Program-made: the position numbers and the translations under genes
Shown: piece by piece, positions 42,138 through 51,037 of the stretch
Layout: the number at the start of each line of letters is the position of its first letter
Numbering within the stretch: position 1 is the stretch's first letter
Origin: Mesotoga prima MesG1.Ag.4.2
Lineage (GTDB): Bacteria > Thermotogota > Thermotogae > Petrotogales > Kosmotogaceae
Direction of reading: 5' to 3'
Assembly: GCF_000147715.2 (NCBI RefSeq)
Contig: NC_017934.1
Location: 1,984,001-2,048,000, forward strand
Length of the DNA stretch: 64,000 bases
Notes under the pieces: generated by a model
The model's input: the letters and a program-made list of their open reading frames with translations, nothing else
Told to the model about the DNA's origin: nothing
Databases searched by the model: none

Positions 42138-42167
42138 GGGGACTGGATTATCCAGTCCCCCTTTTTT
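42138..42167. terminator. Strong terminator, probably bidirectional
   Basis: GGGGACTGGA (42138-42147) pairs with TCCAGTCCCC (42151-42160) around TTA and is followed by six T. The reverse strand has a four-base T-run, so it may also serve the convergent effector-domain gene. Confidence 0.9.
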
Positions 42168-42636
42168 ATTGCTTCTTCTCTATCGGTATGTAGATGTCAA
42201 ACTCCGAATCTTCTTCCCCTGTGAATCTTTTGTCATATAGTTCAAACTCGTTCAAAACAATCGGTTCATACTCGAAGTTCTGAAACCACTTTGCATGGAT
42301 GTACTCATAGGTATTTTGCAGTGAGTCAAGCTTTCCCGTATGAGTGAAAACGGCATAGGTTGCCTCAGGCACTTCTGCCCCAACCATTCCCTCCGGGATT
42401 ATTCTCAGAGTCGAGACGGCCAAAGAGGCTATGTAGTCGAACTTGCCGTCTATGAAGTCTTCTTCTCCAGTGCACATCAATCCGTAGCTTTCCTTCGCCG
42501 ATATGACATTCTCGATCTCGGTATGCCTCTCCATTAAATCTCTCCAGAGTTTCGGGCAGTTGTTCGCCGGATCATTTCCGTAGTACTTCAGACCAATGAC
42601 TTTGAACGCCGATTTGTGGATGATCTTTGGTTCCAT
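42166..42636 (-). CDS. GyrI-like / AraC effector-binding domain protein
   Basis: The 156-residue protein is a stand-alone effector-binding domain: KIIHKSAFKVIGLKYYG at the start, an ATYAVFTHTG strand near 100, and the AKWFQNFEYEPIVLNEFELYDKRF region with conserved acidic and aromatic residues at the end. Such domains bind small aromatic or cationic molecules and are often fused to an AraC-type DNA-binding part. ATG follows GGGAGGAAT. A broken AraC-type gene lies 72 bases upstream on the same strand, suggesting that sensor and DNA-binding part were neighbours in one operon. Confidence 0.78.
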   Translation of the reverse strand: MEPKIIHKSAFKVIGLKYYGNDPANNCPKLWRDLMERHTEIENVISAKESYGLMCTGEEDFIDGKFDYIASLAVSTLRIIPEGMVGAEVPEATYAVFTHTGKLDSLQNTYEYIHAKWFQNFEYEPIVLNEFELYDKRFTGEEDSEFDIYIPIEKKQ

Positions 42637-42708
42637 TCTTATTCCTCCCTTGAGACCAATCGGGTCTTTTTTGCACAGTCTCTTTTTCTGAGTGACGGCG
42701 AAGTGGAG

Positions 42709-43053
42709 TCAAAGCCTGCGATACTTGCCAGGCTTCACGTAGTATCTGCTTTTGAATGCTCTGGTAAGTGATTCCTGCGAATCATAGCCTAACTGCAAGG
42801 CGATCTCCAAAATACTTATCGAGGTTGTAGCAAGTTTTTCGGCAGCCACGCTCAACCTTCTACCCTTGCGATACTGGCCTATCATCTTGTCCACAGTGTG
42901 AAAGAAGATCCGCTGAAGATGAACTGATGAGTAGAAGCTTTCTTAGCAGAGATCGTCGAGAGTTATCGGGGATGAAAGGTGCTCCTCAATGTAATCTATG
43001 ACGGAGTTCACGCAATCGATGTAATCCTATTTCAAAGGAGTGTCTCTGGACAT
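42709..43053 (-). pseudogene. AraC-family DNA-binding protein with two in-frame stops
   Basis: GGAGGTGGAAG precedes an ATG at 43053 that opens 115 codons in one frame. The reading gives YIDCVNSVIDYIEEHLSSPI, then HLQRIFFHTVDKMIGQYRKG, AAEKLATTSISILEIALQLG and ESLTRAFKSRYYVKPGKYRR, the double helix-turn-helix of AraC regulators. Codon 9 is TAG (43027-43029) and codon 37 is TAA (42943-42945). No frameshift is needed, so both may be point mutations. The second helix-turn-helix is still open from GTG/ATG near 42894 but lacks a ribosome binding site. Confidence 0.82.
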
Positions 43054-43205
43054 CTTCCACCTCCATCTCCGCAATAATCGTCTTAAAGATTATACAAGTA
43101 TGGAAGGGCTTGTTTTTGATCGAAAGAATCATGATGGAGTTTCTTCTCTAAGCTGAGTCAATCCAAAAACAATTCGGCTGAACGAAACCGTTAATCACGC
43201 CAACA

Positions 43206-43910
43206 TCAGTACCCAATAAGCCTTTCAAGCTTCTTAGCCGCTTCTATTGTGCTACTTACTTCTTTCGGCAGAGGAGGTATTCCCTCGAAACCCGTTTTTC
43301 TGACGAAGTCGACCAGCATCGCCCAAAGTTCCTCAGGGTTCCAGTTAGAAAGTTTGTCCAAGGTATCTAATCCTGCATTGCAGTATAGCCTCACCCTAAC
43401 TCCTTTCATTCCACCAAGTCTTGAAAGATCCGAGAGTTTAAGGTACTCAAGTATTTTCTCCATTTCAGTCCCGATGCGTGCAGCCAGGCTTTCTCTTAGC
43501 TCAGGTGAAAGGGCACTTCGATCATTTGATAGGTGGCAAATATGCCCGCTTTCGCGAGTTTTTCCATTACTATCGTGTCGTACCAGGGAATTTGTGTATT
43601 CTCATTCTTTCCCTCTTTGCCGCGATTCCTTTCTCACGAAGCTCTGGGGCGAATTTTGCGAGTGAAGGTTCAGAAAGAAAACTGAAATACTGGCCTATCC
43701 TACGGAGTTTTGCTTCAGACGGGCCTTGTCATTGCGGTTCGATTTTGCGAAACTTTCAATATCCTCTTTTTCTGCCTCTTCAACTGATTTCTCATTCGAA
43801 TCAAGAAGGAATTTCTCGAGGGATGCAACCCCAGACAACGTTGTGTTGATAACATTCTAGCTCTTACCTTTACTCTTCAAGAAGGCTATGAAATCTTCGT
43901 TTTTTATCAT
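43206..43910 (-). pseudogene. Helix-hairpin-helix (DUF4332-like) protein, frameshifted
   Basis: An ATG at 43910 starts IKNEDFIAFLKSKGKS and stops at codon 18 (TAG, 43857-43859). The same frame goes on as SGVASLEKFLLDSNEKSVEE and DIESFAK, a SAM-like helical domain. It then moves through other frames: RIGQYFSFLSEPSLAKFAPE, next DTIVMEKLAKAGIFATYQMI, and finally ELRESLAARIGTEMEKILEY into an intact 85-codon end with SDLSRLGGMKGVRVRLY. The last two parts are helix-hairpin-helix units. About 235 codons with one stop and three frameshifts. The intact 3' end may still be annotated as a small gene but has lost its start. Confidence 0.8.
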
Positions 43911-44002
43911 CCATTCATCTCTCTTGCGAAGAGAAAACACCGAATCGATCTGGAGAAAACCCTCTTTAGCTACTGAATGTATATGGTCATACAACGTCTC
44001 GA

Positions 44003-44932
44003 TTACAGCGCTTCTACAGCTATCTTCGAAGCAAGACTCATTACATCATCGAATCTACAAAGCTCTGTGCCGGGTGTCATGACGGCAGCTGAACTGGCGG
44101 CACCAGCCATTTTCAAGGCAGTTTTCACCGTCTCGCCAAGTTCTCTGTACATGCAGTATGCCGCCAGGAAAGAATCCCCTGCACCAACCCCGCTCTTGAC
44201 AGGTACTTTAGGTACCCGAATACGATAGAACTCCCCACTCACTGATGCAATCGCTCCCTCGGCTCCCATAGTCAGTAGAATTTCTTCGATTGAATACTTG
44301 TTCGACACTTCGGAAATGGCCTTTCTAAAATCTATCTCTCCGATTAGCTCGCGATTGAGCAGTCTCTGAAGTTCGTGAATATTTGGCTTTATTCCTCTTG
44401 GCTTGGCCTCGACCCCCTTGGAGAAAGGCTCCTTGTCGGAATCGATATAAACGTTGACTCCAATTTTCCTCATCCTTGAACAAAGCTGAGCGTAGATATC
44501 GCTGCTTACTCCTTCCGGTATGCTTCCGCACAAAAGAAGGTAGTCGTCCTTTCTCAAAAGTACGTCGATTGTCTTGTACAGTTTATAGACTTCCTTGACG
44601 GATATTACCGGACCGGGAAGACTCATTCTGTATTGACCGCTTCCAGTCTGTACGAGAATGTTGGTCCTTGTTTCTTCTTCACTTCTTACCGTTGCATAAA
44701 CGACTCCCTCATCGTCGAGCATCTCTTCTATTACCTTTCCGGTATGACCTCCAAGGAAAGCTACAGCGACCGAATGGCCTCCCAGTTCATTTATCACACG
44801 TGATACGTCTACACCCTTTCCTGCGGGGTAATCTTTGACTCTATCTACCCTCACCGTATCGTCCTCAATTAGAGCGTCTGTATATAAGAATCTATCTAGA
44901 GCTGCGTTCAAAGTCAGTGAGAAAATCACCAT
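44003..44932 (-). CDS. PfkB-family sugar kinase (1-phosphofructokinase type)
   Basis: The 309-residue kinase has the PfkB start FSLTLNAALDRFLYTD, the Gly-rich YPAGKGVDVSRVINELGG near 36, and the ATP/catalytic motif GVGAGDSFLAAY near 250 with the base Asp. The N-terminal LNxALD sequence is typical of 1-phosphofructokinase and tagatose-6-phosphate kinase, which phosphorylate sugar phosphates. No PTS gene is adjacent, so the substrate is not decided. Start follows AGGAGGTGTAA. It lies nine bases after rsmE, likely in one operon with serS and rsmE. Confidence 0.82.
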   Translation of the reverse strand: MVIFSLTLNAALDRFLYTDALIEDDTVRVDRVKDYPAGKGVDVSRVINELGGHSVAVAFLGGHTGKVIEEMLDDEGVVYATVRSEEETRTNILVQTGSGQYRMSLPGPVISVKEVYKLYKTIDVLLRKDDYLLLCGSIPEGVSSDIYAQLCSRMRKIGVNVYIDSDKEPFSKGVEAKPRGIKPNIHELQRLLNRELIGEIDFRKAISEVSNKYSIEEILLTMGAEGAIASVSGEFYRIRVPKVPVKSGVGAGDSFLAAYCMYRELGETVKTALKMAGAASSAAVMTPGTELCRFDDVMSLASKIAVEAL

Positions 44933-44941
44933 TTACACCTC

Positions 44942-45628
44942 CTACATCCTGCCGAGACGATAGTTTATGATTCCGAGTACTACAATCACGCTTGTCTCGA
45001 CTCTCAGAGTCCTTCTTCCCAACGAAACGGGCGTACATCGGGTCGAGATGTCTTTTATCTCCTCCGGCGCGAAGCCCCCTTCGGGTCCCACTATCAGTCG
45101 CAGTTTTCTTTCACAAGCGAGTTTTTCTTCCACTTCTAATAAAGGTCTGCCGCCGAATTCCAGAAGCAGGTTGTATGATCCTTCTAGAGGAAGTGTCTGG
45201 GATACAGTAATCTCGGGAATGTAAGGATTAACACTCTGCTTGGCCGCTTCCCTTGCGACCGCATTGAACTTAGTCAGCTTAGTTTCATCAACTCTTGAAA
45301 CCGATCTAAGGCTATTGAACAACTCGATTCTGTCGACTCCCAGTTCGGTTGCTTTCTCTATCAAAATATGAAGCCGTGGCCACTTTGTCGCTGCCACGGC
45401 TACAGTAATACTCTTCCCGTCTCTCTCAACGTACTCTCGCTCGACTACAGTTCCCGAAGCAGATGATTTCCCGAGTTCTTCGAGAAGAAATCTGTAAACG
45501 GTACCTCTCCCATCAATGCCTGTCAGTTCATCACCGGGTTTTGCTCTCGTCACTCTCAGATGTTTGGTTTCACCGCCGTCTAGAATGACTCTGTTGTCTT
45601 CAGGCAGGACGAAGAAGGCATTAGGCAA
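44942..45628 (-). CDS. rsmE: 16S rRNA m3U1498 methyltransferase RsmE
   Basis: The 228-residue SPOUT methyltransferase has the N-terminal PUA-like part (HLRVTRAKPGDELTGIDG) and the knotted C-terminal half: IEKATELGVDRI, IVGPEGGFAPEE near 180, and LGRRTLRVETSVI near 205. All family motifs are present. It starts with TTG directly after the serS stop and has no separate promoter. Confidence 0.93.
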   Translation of the reverse strand: MPNAFFVLPEDNRVILDGGETKHLRVTRAKPGDELTGIDGRGTVYRFLLEELGKSSASGTVVEREYVERDGKSITVAVAATKWPRLHILIEKATELGVDRIELFNSLRSVSRVDETKLTKFNAVAREAAKQSVNPYIPEITVSQTLPLEGSYNLLLEFGGRPLLEVEEKLACERKLRLIVGPEGGFAPEEIKDISTRCTPVSLGRRTLRVETSVIVVLGIINYRLGRM

Positions 45629-46897
45629 TTAACCAATTACCTCCTGCCTCATGTATGGTACGAGAGCTTTCGGCACGTCGATCTTTCCGTCTCTTCTCTG
45701 GTAGTTCTCGACTATTGCTACCAGGGTCCTTCCAACGGCCAGTCCAGAACCATTTAAACAGTGTACAAACTTCAGTTTGTTGTCAACATCTCTGAACCTT
45801 ATGTTGGCTCGTCTTGGCTGGAAGTCCTCAACGTTTGAGCAGGAGGAAATCTCCCTATAAGTGTTGTAAGAAGGCAACCAAACTTCAAGATCATAAGTCT
45901 TTGCCGCGGCAAACCCAATATCCCCGGTACAAAGAGAGACTACCCGGTAAGGAAGCTCCAATTTCCTGAGAACATCTTCAGCATCGGCCGTAAGATTTTC
46001 AAGAGCATCGTAAGAGTCATCGGGATGGGTGAACCAGACAAGCTCAACCTTGTCAAATTGGTGAACTCTTATCATGCCCCGAACATCCTTTCCGTACGAT
46101 CCGGCCTCTCTCCTGAAGCATGCACTGTACGCCGTGTACTTTTTGGGCAGGTCACCTTCGAGGATCTCGTCCATGTGCTGCGAAACGAGTGGGACCTCTG
46201 CAGTTGGTATCATGAACATATCGTCCGGGTCGATTCTGTAGGCCTCCTCCTCAAATTTAGGTAGTTGGCCCGTTGCCTGCATAGTATCTCTCTTAACCAT
46301 GAAAGGCAGAGCTACTTCCTCGTACCCCTTTGAGTGGTGGAGGTCCAGCATGAAGTTAGCTATTGCCCTCTCAAGTCTTGCAAAGTCTCTTCTAAGAATC
46401 GTGAATCTCGCTCCAGATATTTTCGCGGCTCTTTCAAAGTCTATAAGTCCGGTTTCCGGGCCGTAGTCCCAGTGAGGTCGGATTTCAAAGTCGACCTTTC
46501 TCGGTTCTCCCCACATCCTGATGACGACGTTATCTTCCTCACTCTTGCCAACAGGTGTGGTCGACGAAGGAATATTGGGTAGATAGAGAAGCTTTTTCTT
46601 CAGTTCTTCTTCTATCTGAGAAGTTTGGAGATCAAGTTCCTTAACTTCAGATGAGATTTCTTTTGCCCTTTCCATAAGGGAAAGCGAAAGGCTTACGTCT
46701 TTGCTAGCTTTGGCTCGGGCAATCTCCGAAGATATACTGTTTCTCTCGGCCTTTTTCTGTTCAACGACCTGCAGCGCCTCTCTCCTCTTTGATTCCAGAT
46801 AGACTATCTCATCCAGCAGCTCCGAGGTCATCTGCCTGCACTCAAGGGCCCTCCTCACAATTTCGGGGTTTTCTCGAATCAACCTTACGTCAATCAT
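45629..46897 (-). CDS. serS: Seryl-tRNA synthetase
   Basis: A class II synthetase of 422 residues. An N-terminal coiled coil (about 30-100) grips the long arm of tRNA-Ser. Motif 2 is in [22 protein letters not shown] near 265, and motif 3 is [15 protein letters not shown] near 390. The start [12 protein letters not shown] is typical and ATG follows GGAGGAAG. Confidence 0.96.
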   Translation of the reverse strand: MIDVRLIRENPEIVRRALECRQMTSELLDEIVYLESKRREALQVVEQKKAERNSISSEIARAKASKDVSLSLSLMERAKEISSEVKELDLQTSQIEEELKKKLLYLPNIPSSTTPVGKSEEDNVVIRMWGEPRKVDFEIRPHWDYGPETGLIDFERAAKISGARFTILRRDFARLERAIANFMLDLHHSKGYEEVALPFMVKRDTMQATGQLPKFEEEAYRIDPDDMFMIPTAEVPLVSQHMDEILEGDLPKKYTAYSACFRREAGSYGKDVRGMIRVHQFDKVELVWFTHPDDSYDALENLTADAEDVLRKLELPYRVVSLCTGDIGFAAAKTYDLEVWLPSYNTYREISSCSNVEDFQPRRANIRFRDVDNKLKFVHCLNGSGLAVGRTLVAIVENYQRRDGKIDVPKALVPYMRQEVIG

Positions 46898-46912
46898 TAT
46901 TTCTTCCTCCTG

Positions 46913-47578
46913 CTAAAAAACAAGCTCTATCTCTACGTTTTTCCCTTCAAATGAATCATCCGTCGTATCGTATATCAGTTCGGAGGCCCAGATTTTCCTA
47001 CTATTCTTGAAGTCATCGACAAAGACGTTTCCCTTTAGGTTCAGAAGGCCGGTATCTCCGAAGTATTCGAAGTAAAGAGTGTCTACATTCAAATCTCCCT
47101 TGTAATTTATGAAGATAAGCTCGGGCGTTGCTTCCGCAGTTTCTTCAGCAAAACCTTCATAGTATTCCGTTTTCTGATCAAAGTTAAGAATCTCTGTCTC
47201 GTATATGAATATATCCTTTCCGTCCTCTTCCTTTGAATAGATAACTGCCTCCACATTTCCGAAAAGAGTTCCCGTGGAGTTCTCCAGATTGTAGTCGAGG
47301 GATAGAGCGGTTGCTTCGCCTGTCTGGAATCTAACAAAGGTCTCACCTTCGGTTACGAAGCTCTCCCAATCAGTAGCGCCCTTTGTGGCCGTTGCAAGGG
47401 GAGTTTCGACGTAAATATCTCCGTCCTTATTGATAAAAACGTTCCCGATGAAGGTAAAAACCTCTTTTTGAAGCGATCCAAGCACTGTGTCTCCCTTGAT
47501 TCGCACGGTACTTGCAAAGATCGTTGCGGTAAGGAAAATGACAATCAATCCGATAATCAGGGTAGTTCTTCTCTTCAT
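46913..47578 (-). CDS. LptA/OstA-like periplasmic protein
   Basis: The 221-residue protein has an N-terminal signal or anchor (RTTLIIGLIVIFLTATIFAST) followed by repeating strands of the OstA type (GDTVLGSLQKEVFTFIGNVFINKDGD, DYNLENSTGTLFGNVEAVIY, LLNLKGNVFVDD), each with the G-N-V turn. LptA forms a bridge carrying lipopolysaccharide. With lptB and a Skp-like gene elsewhere in this window, a glycolipid or lipid transport path to the outer sheath is plausible. It begins 16 bases after the MarR gene and precedes serS. Confidence 0.68.
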   Translation of the reverse strand: MKRRTTLIIGLIVIFLTATIFASTVRIKGDTVLGSLQKEVFTFIGNVFINKDGDIYVETPLATATKGATDWESFVTEGETFVRFQTGEATALSLDYNLENSTGTLFGNVEAVIYSKEEDGKDIFIYETEILNFDQKTEYYEGFAEETAEATPELIFINYKGDLNVDTLYFEYFGDTGLLNLKGNVFVDDFKNSRKIWASELIYDTTDDSFEGKNVEIELVF

Positions 47579-47594
47579 AATTACCTCCAGACGA

Positions 47595-48053
47595 TTAGTC
47601 TTTCGTTTTCTTGCTGTCCATTATTTCGAGAAGGTTCTTAACAATAACCTCAAGTTCTTTCACCTGATCGGACTTGATCTCAGTCATTACAGATTTCAAG
47701 TACTCCACCCTTCTGTCGATGACCTTCTCGATTAGTGTCTTTCCGGCGGCGGAGATGTCGATAATGTACGATCTCCTATCTTTATCGGAACGTCTTCGCT
47801 CTACCAGATCAGCGTCGATGAGCCTCTTAACAAGACCAGTTGTCGTGCTCTTGGTTATTCCAAGCCAGCGACTGATGTCACTCATCCGTTTCTCTCCGTT
47901 AAAAAAAAGCACCTGAAGGACATCGAATTGGGCAGGAGTGATCGGGAAGTCTCTCAAAACCTTTCTTCCTTCCCTTCTGATTCTCGTGGAAATCGTTCTT
48001 AGGTTCTTCTCAAGAATTGCAGCGTCTTCCTTTTTGACTTCACCAACGGACAT
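47595..48053 (-). CDS. MarR-family transcriptional regulator
   Basis: The 152-residue protein has the MarR winged helix: ITPAQFDVLQVLFFNGEKRMSDISRWLGITKSTTTGLVKRLIDADLVERRRSDKDRRSYI spans the helices and wing in residues 40-100 (abbreviated motif: TKSTTTGLVKRL recognition helix and DKDRRSY wing). It should act as a dimer responding to a small phenolic or oxidative signal; the target genes are not clear. ATG follows GGAGGTGCTGTG. It may control its own operon with the LptA-like gene. Confidence 0.87.
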   Translation of the reverse strand: MSVGEVKKEDAAILEKNLRTISTRIRREGRKVLRDFPITPAQFDVLQVLFFNGEKRMSDISRWLGITKSTTTGLVKRLIDADLVERRRSDKDRRSYIIDISAAGKTLIEKVIDRRVEYLKSVMTEIKSDQVKELEVIVKNLLEIMDSKKTKD

Positions 48054-48209
48054 CACAGCACCTCCAAACCCCTTGTATTAGTTTACTGAAAACGATACTA
48101 TTCAAAACATTATATCATCATCCATGCACCGGTTAAGACTGATTCTGCACCTAAAGCTGTTCATTCGAAGGTTTTGATGCCTTTATAGACACGTGCTGAA
48201 GCCTCCTGA

Positions 48210-48935
48210 ATGGTGATGTATAATTTCAGTATGAAATCGGCCAAACGAGATCTATCCGAACTTGTGAGATTTGATGCTGCATACAGAGCTGATCACAGAG
48301 TTATTGCGGGGGTGGATGAAGCAGGAAGAGGCCCTCTCGCCGGTCCTGTTGTGGCCGCTGCCGTTATAGTCTTGAATCCCGTCGATGGCGTGTACGATTC
48401 GAAGGCTCTATGTAGAAAGACGAGAGAGTTGTTGTTTGGACAAATACTTGAGAATTCTATAGTGGGAATCGGTCTTTGCTCACCTGAGGAGGTTGATATT
48501 CTCAATGTCTTTGCGGCTACCAGGTTGGCAATGAACAGAGCATTGAGGATTTTGTCGAGGAAGCCAGACTATGTAATAGTTGATGGAAAGTCGCTTAGAC
48601 TCGATATAAGCGGTGAATGCATAGTGGGTGGCGATCGAAGAAGTGCAGCGATTGCGAGTGCCTCGATAGTGGCAAAGGTATTCAGAGATCGAATAATGGA
48701 TTCACTGGACATCTTGTATCCCGAGTACGGTTATAGAAATCACAAAGGTTACTGCACCGATATGCACCTAAGAGCACTTAGAAAGTATGGACCGACCACC
48801 TGGCACAGACTGACATTTAGGCCTGTCAGGGAATTGATCACAAAGGAAAGGGCAAGCCGCTGGTCGAATGAGAGTGAAGTGAGCCTTATCAGGCTTTTCA
48901 GAGCGGGGCTGGCGACTATGGAGGCCGACAAATGA
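48210..48935 (+). CDS. rnhB: Ribonuclease HII
   Basis: The enzyme removes ribonucleotides and RNA primers from DNA. AGVDEAGRGPLAGPVVAA near residue 30 carries the first catalytic Asp-Glu pair, YVIVDGKSLR near 113 the next Asp, and SASIVAKVFRDR near 145 the family motif with the last Asp. ATG codons at 48210, 48216 and 48231 are all possible; TATAAT at 48219-48224 lies seven bases before the third, which would make a leaderless message from 48231. mazG overlaps its end by four bases. Confidence 0.93.
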   Translation: MVMYNFSMKSAKRDLSELVRFDAAYRADHRVIAGVDEAGRGPLAGPVVAAAVIVLNPVDGVYDSKALCRKTRELLFGQILENSIVGIGLCSPEEVDILNVFAATRLAMNRALRILSRKPDYVIVDGKSLRLDISGECIVGGDRRSAAIASASIVAKVFRDRIMDSLDILYPEYGYRNHKGYCTDMHLRALRKYGPTTWHRLTFRPVRELITKERASRWSNESEVSLIRLFRAGLATMEADK

Positions 48936-49717
48936 GGAATGAATTTGACGGAAGTGAATGGTTAAGGCTAATTAAGACAATGAAGATATTGAGGTCACCT
49001 GGAGGATGTGAATGGGATATAGAGCAAACTCATCAGTCCCTAAAACCTTACTTGATCGAAGAAGCTTACGAGGTACTCGATGCAATCGATGGCGGAGATG
49101 ATAAGGAGCTGGTCGAAGAGCTTGGCGATGTCCTTTTGCAGGTTGTTTTTCATGCGCAGATTGCAATGGAAAGAAAGGCCTTCACGATAACGGATGTTCT
49201 ACAGGTTTTGACGGACAAGTTAATTAGAAGGCATCCCCACGTCTTTTCAGATTCGGAGGGTTACTCATATCGTCAGTGGGAGGAAATAAAGGCAAAGGAA
49301 AAAGCTAAAGATTCGGGAAAGAGTTCTTCGATTGGTGAGATAAATAAGGCTCTTCCCGCGCTGAGCTTGGCGAGAAGAGTTCAGGAGAACGCTTCCGTGG
49401 TCGGTTTTGATTGGGGAGAAATCGAAGGACCCCGCGAAAAATTGAATGAAGAGATAGAAGAGCTGGACAGCGCGATAGTCGAAAAGGACAAAAAAAAGAT
49501 CGAAGAGGAGATAGGAGATGTTCTCTTCACGGTCACGAATCTATCTAGATTCCTTGATGTTGATCCCGAAGTGGCTTTGAGAAAATCAACAGAGAAATTC
49601 TTGAACCGTTTCCATGAAATGGAGAGTCATATTGAGAAGCATGGCCTTGATATCAACAATATGACCATAGATGAGTTGAATCACCTGTGGGAAATAGCGA
49701 AGGAGGGTACAAATTGA
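48932..49717 (+). CDS. mazG: Nucleoside triphosphate pyrophosphohydrolase MazG
   Basis: The 261-residue protein has two MazG units. The first has CEWDIEQTHQSLKPYLIEEAYEVLDAI (EEAYE) and ELVEELGDVLLQVVFHA, the second EEIEELDSAI and EEEIGDVLFTVTNLSR. The E-E-x-x-E and E-x-x-D pairs bind magnesium. It hydrolyses canonical and damaged NTPs to NMPs and can affect alarmone levels. ATG overlaps the rnhB stop and its end overlaps the next gene by four bases. Confidence 0.95.
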   Translation: MRNEFDGSEWLRLIKTMKILRSPGGCEWDIEQTHQSLKPYLIEEAYEVLDAIDGGDDKELVEELGDVLLQVVFHAQIAMERKAFTITDVLQVLTDKLIRRHPHVFSDSEGYSYRQWEEIKAKEKAKDSGKSSSIGEINKALPALSLARRVQENASVVGFDWGEIEGPREKLNEEIEELDSAIVEKDKKKIEEEIGDVLFTVTNLSRFLDVDPEVALRKSTEKFLNRFHEMESHIEKHGLDINNMTIDELNHLWEIAKEGTN

Positions 49718-50733
49718 AGAAGTTTATCGCTGCCCTGATATTATTATTGATCACTGCAGTAGCGCTTTCGCAGACGGAAACCCTTTCTGAAACAGGTATA
49801 GCCGCCGAGGTTAACGGTGAGATCATCACCATGGATACTTTCCTTTCGAAGGTTTTGCCTAACTATACCGAGATATCGAAGAGAATAGAAGAGGTAGATC
49901 CTCTTTTTTCGGAAATGCTCCTCAATACTGAAGCGGGTCAGAAACTGCTAGAGGAATACGAAAGAAATTCTCTGGAAGCTCTTATTGAAGAGACTCTTCT
50001 AATTCAGTATGCAAAAGAGGTTGGGATCGAAGCCGATATCGAGGCTTTAAGGGAAGTAGTAAGTAAGTCAATCATGGACACACTCACCGAACTTCAGATT
50101 GAGAAGTCGGATGCGGACCTTTTCTACGTTCTCAAAGGTTACATCGACGGATTAAGCTCCTATGAGGCGAAGGTGGTCAGAGATCTCGCTTACAAAGAGG
50201 TTCTAAGTTCCCTGTATGAAGCCGTTACAGTGAATGCGACAGTCACTGAAGAGGAGATAGAGCAGTACTATCTGGCCAATTCTTCGAGATATGCTGTAGA
50301 AGAAGAGAGGGCCGACATGAAGGTGCTTCTCTTTGATTCCTTCTCGGAAGCCTATTCGGTTTGGAAAGCTGCATCCAGGGATGCTAACCCTTCTTCGGTT
50401 TTGGATACTTTCCCGGAAGTGCAGTCCGGGAGTTATACGAGAGAAGAAATCGAGGCGCTGAATCCCGAACTTGTGAAATCGCTTTTCAAACCGACAGAAG
50501 GTGAGTTGCTTTCTTCCGTGGTGACTCTTGACAATAAGTACGCGGTAATCTATCTCGAATCATATTCTCCTGCAGGAGCAAAGGGCATTGAAGATGTTAG
50601 GGAAGAAATACAGGGGATATTGATTTCGGAAAAAAAGGATCTTTTCTGGAGAATCTGGCAGGAACAGGAGTTCAAGCCTTTCAAGGAAGAGGCTGTCATA
50701 AAAAGATACTACGAAACGGGTGGAGGAGAATAA
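49714..50733 (+). CDS. SurA/PpiC-like periplasmic foldase
   Basis: The 339-residue protein has a signal peptide (KKFIAALILLLITAVALSQ), a SurA N-type helical domain (AAEVNGEIITMDTFLSKVLP through about 170) and a C-terminal region resembling a degenerate parvulin domain (YAVEEERADMKVLLFDSF, VVTLDNKYAVIYLESYSPA). Such proteins help envelope proteins fold. Whether it has isomerase activity is doubtful. TTG at 49714 is chosen because GGAGGG precedes it and the signal peptide starts there. Confidence 0.78.
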   Translation: MKKFIAALILLLITAVALSQTETLSETGIAAEVNGEIITMDTFLSKVLPNYTEISKRIEEVDPLFSEMLLNTEAGQKLLEEYERNSLEALIEETLLIQYAKEVGIEADIEALREVVSKSIMDTLTELQIEKSDADLFYVLKGYIDGLSSYEAKVVRDLAYKEVLSSLYEAVTVNATVTEEEIEQYYLANSSRYAVEEERADMKVLLFDSFSEAYSVWKAASRDANPSSVLDTFPEVQSGSYTREEIEALNPELVKSLFKPTEGELLSSVVTLDNKYAVIYLESYSPAGAKGIEDVREEIQGILISEKKDLFWRIWQEQEFKPFKEEAVIKRYYETGGGE

Positions 50734-50734
50734 G

Positions 50735-51037
50735 TTGAGTGTGACAAAAGAAGACGTTATGAAGGCCCTTGGAGAAGTATATGATCTCGAAATAGGGTTC
50801 GATGTAGTCTCTCTGGGGTTGATATATGGAGTGGAGCTAGAAAATGAGAACGATGTCAAGGTCAAGATGACTTTGACGACGCCTATGTGTCCTCTTGCCG
50901 GACTGATGCTTGAAGATGCAAGGCGAAAGGTCAGCGAGATTGAGGGAATCGGCGATGTGAAGATGGAACTCACTTTTGATCCACCATGGTCACCCGAGAT
51001 GGCTAGCGACGATGTAAGAAAGATCTTGGGAATGTGA
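50735..51037 (+). CDS. MIP18/DUF59-family metal-sulfur cluster assembly factor
   Basis: The 100-residue protein has the DUF59 plan: KEDVMKALGEVYDLEIGFDVVSLGLIYGV, then TLTTPMCPLAG with the conserved Cys near 50, and FDPPWSPEM. Members help insert iron-sulfur clusters into client proteins. TTG at 50735 lies eight bases after GGTGGAGG and just after the preceding stop. prmC overlaps its end by four bases. Confidence 0.9.
   Translation: MSVTKEDVMKALGEVYDLEIGFDVVSLGLIYGVELENENDVKVKMTLTTPMCPLAGLMLEDARRKVSEIEGIGDVKMELTFDPPWSPEMASDDVRKILGM

Noticed and set aside
43249-43849. Plus-strand frames of 123-138 codons over the helix-hairpin-helix remnant
   Set aside because: They are antisense to a remnant that reads as known protein when frames are joined.
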